Positions 6,402 to 6,484 of a stretch of 6,484 bases of DNA are shown here, piece after piece. Location: contig URPT01000093.1 of assembly GCA_900549845.1 (NCBI GenBank), forward strand, positions 1-6,484, in the 5' to 3' direction. The stretch is from an uncultured Veillonella sp. (GTDB lineage Bacteria > Bacillota > Negativicutes > Veillonellales > Veillonellaceae). The notes under the pieces were generated by a model. That model saw nothing but the letters and a program-made list of their open reading frames with translations. It had not been told where the DNA came from and ran no database searches. Position numbers and translations under genes: made by a program. Each line of letters begins with the position of its first letter. The stretch's first letter is position 1.

Positions 6402-6430
6402 ATTTTACAATAATCATAGATAAATGTCAT
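6402..6430 (-). promoter_or_regulatory. Promoter of the membrane protein / ECF S component operon
   Basis: On the minus strand ATGACA (6425-6430, five of six matches to TTGACA) and TAAAAT (6402-6407) are exactly 17 bases apart. It lies immediately after the upstream terminator and gives a short leader of about 25 bases before the 134-residue gene. There is no room for a riboswitch between this promoter and the gene. Confidence 0.7.
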
Positions 6431-6431
6431 C

Positions 6432-6479
6432 AAAAAAGAAAAACCTCCATACAGGTAAATCAATACCTATATGGAGGTT
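6432..6479 (-). terminator. Rho-independent terminator of a gene to the right of the window
   Basis: A 16-position stem (6442-6457 with 6464-6479, one mismatch) closes a six-base loop and is followed on the minus strand by TTTTT-C-TTTTTT (6432-6443). This is a strong terminator for a minus-strand gene beyond the right edge. On the plus strand the stem is followed only by CTTTG before the window ends, so I cannot tell whether it works in both directions. Confidence 0.88.
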
Positions 6480-6484
6480 CTTTG

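Noticed and set aside
6432..6479. Riboswitch or attenuator controlling the ECF operon
   Set aside because: The hairpin and T tract lie upstream of the operon's own promoter, so they fit a terminator of the previous gene. The leader after the promoter is too short for a riboswitch.

Overview
The window reads as chromosome of an anaerobic, fairly AT-rich Firmicute. A SCIFF ranthipeptide system (typical of Clostridia and Negativicutes), [NiFe]-hydrogenase maturation genes, an ECF-type vitamin S component and strong AGGAGG ribosome sites all fit. I lean towards Negativicutes (Veillonella-like), but that is inference from gene content and composition. Every gene lies on the minus strand, so transcription runs from right to left.

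Right part (6484 to 4284): a strong terminator closes a gene beyond the window. A good sigma-A promoter (6402-6430) then starts a probable three-gene operon: a 134-residue membrane protein, a 280-residue membrane protein overlapping it by 8 bases, and a 265-residue substrate-binding (S) component of an ECF transporter. The two membrane proteins look like diverged paralogues: the small one aligns with the N-terminal part of the large one. I do not recognise their family.

Middle part (4280 to 2463): directly after the S component is a separate promoter for a 47-residue peptide at 4073-4216. This is the six-cysteine SCIFF precursor, closed by its own terminator. Next comes its radical SAM/SPASM maturase, with its own extended -10 promoter; the ribosome site puts the true start at 3906 rather than at an upstream GTG (3972) that falls inside the promoter. 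Together they form a ranthipeptide (thioether peptide) pathway.

Left part (2462 to 1): hypF follows the maturase by 34 bases, so the two are probably co-transcribed. After a 142-base AT-rich gap with a candidate promoter and an overlapping inverted repeat comes the first 13 codons of hypC, cut by the window edge. HypF makes the carbamoyl group that becomes the cyanide ligand of [NiFe]-hydrogenase. HypC is the chaperone that carries the Fe(CN)2CO unit.

The most notable points are the complete SCIFF pathway with its split transcription, its placement upstream of hydrogenase maturation genes, and the unrecognised paralogous membrane pair in front of an ECF S component. No gene-free stretch exceeds 300 bases. 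I saw no tRNA, rRNA, CRISPR or insertion sequence.
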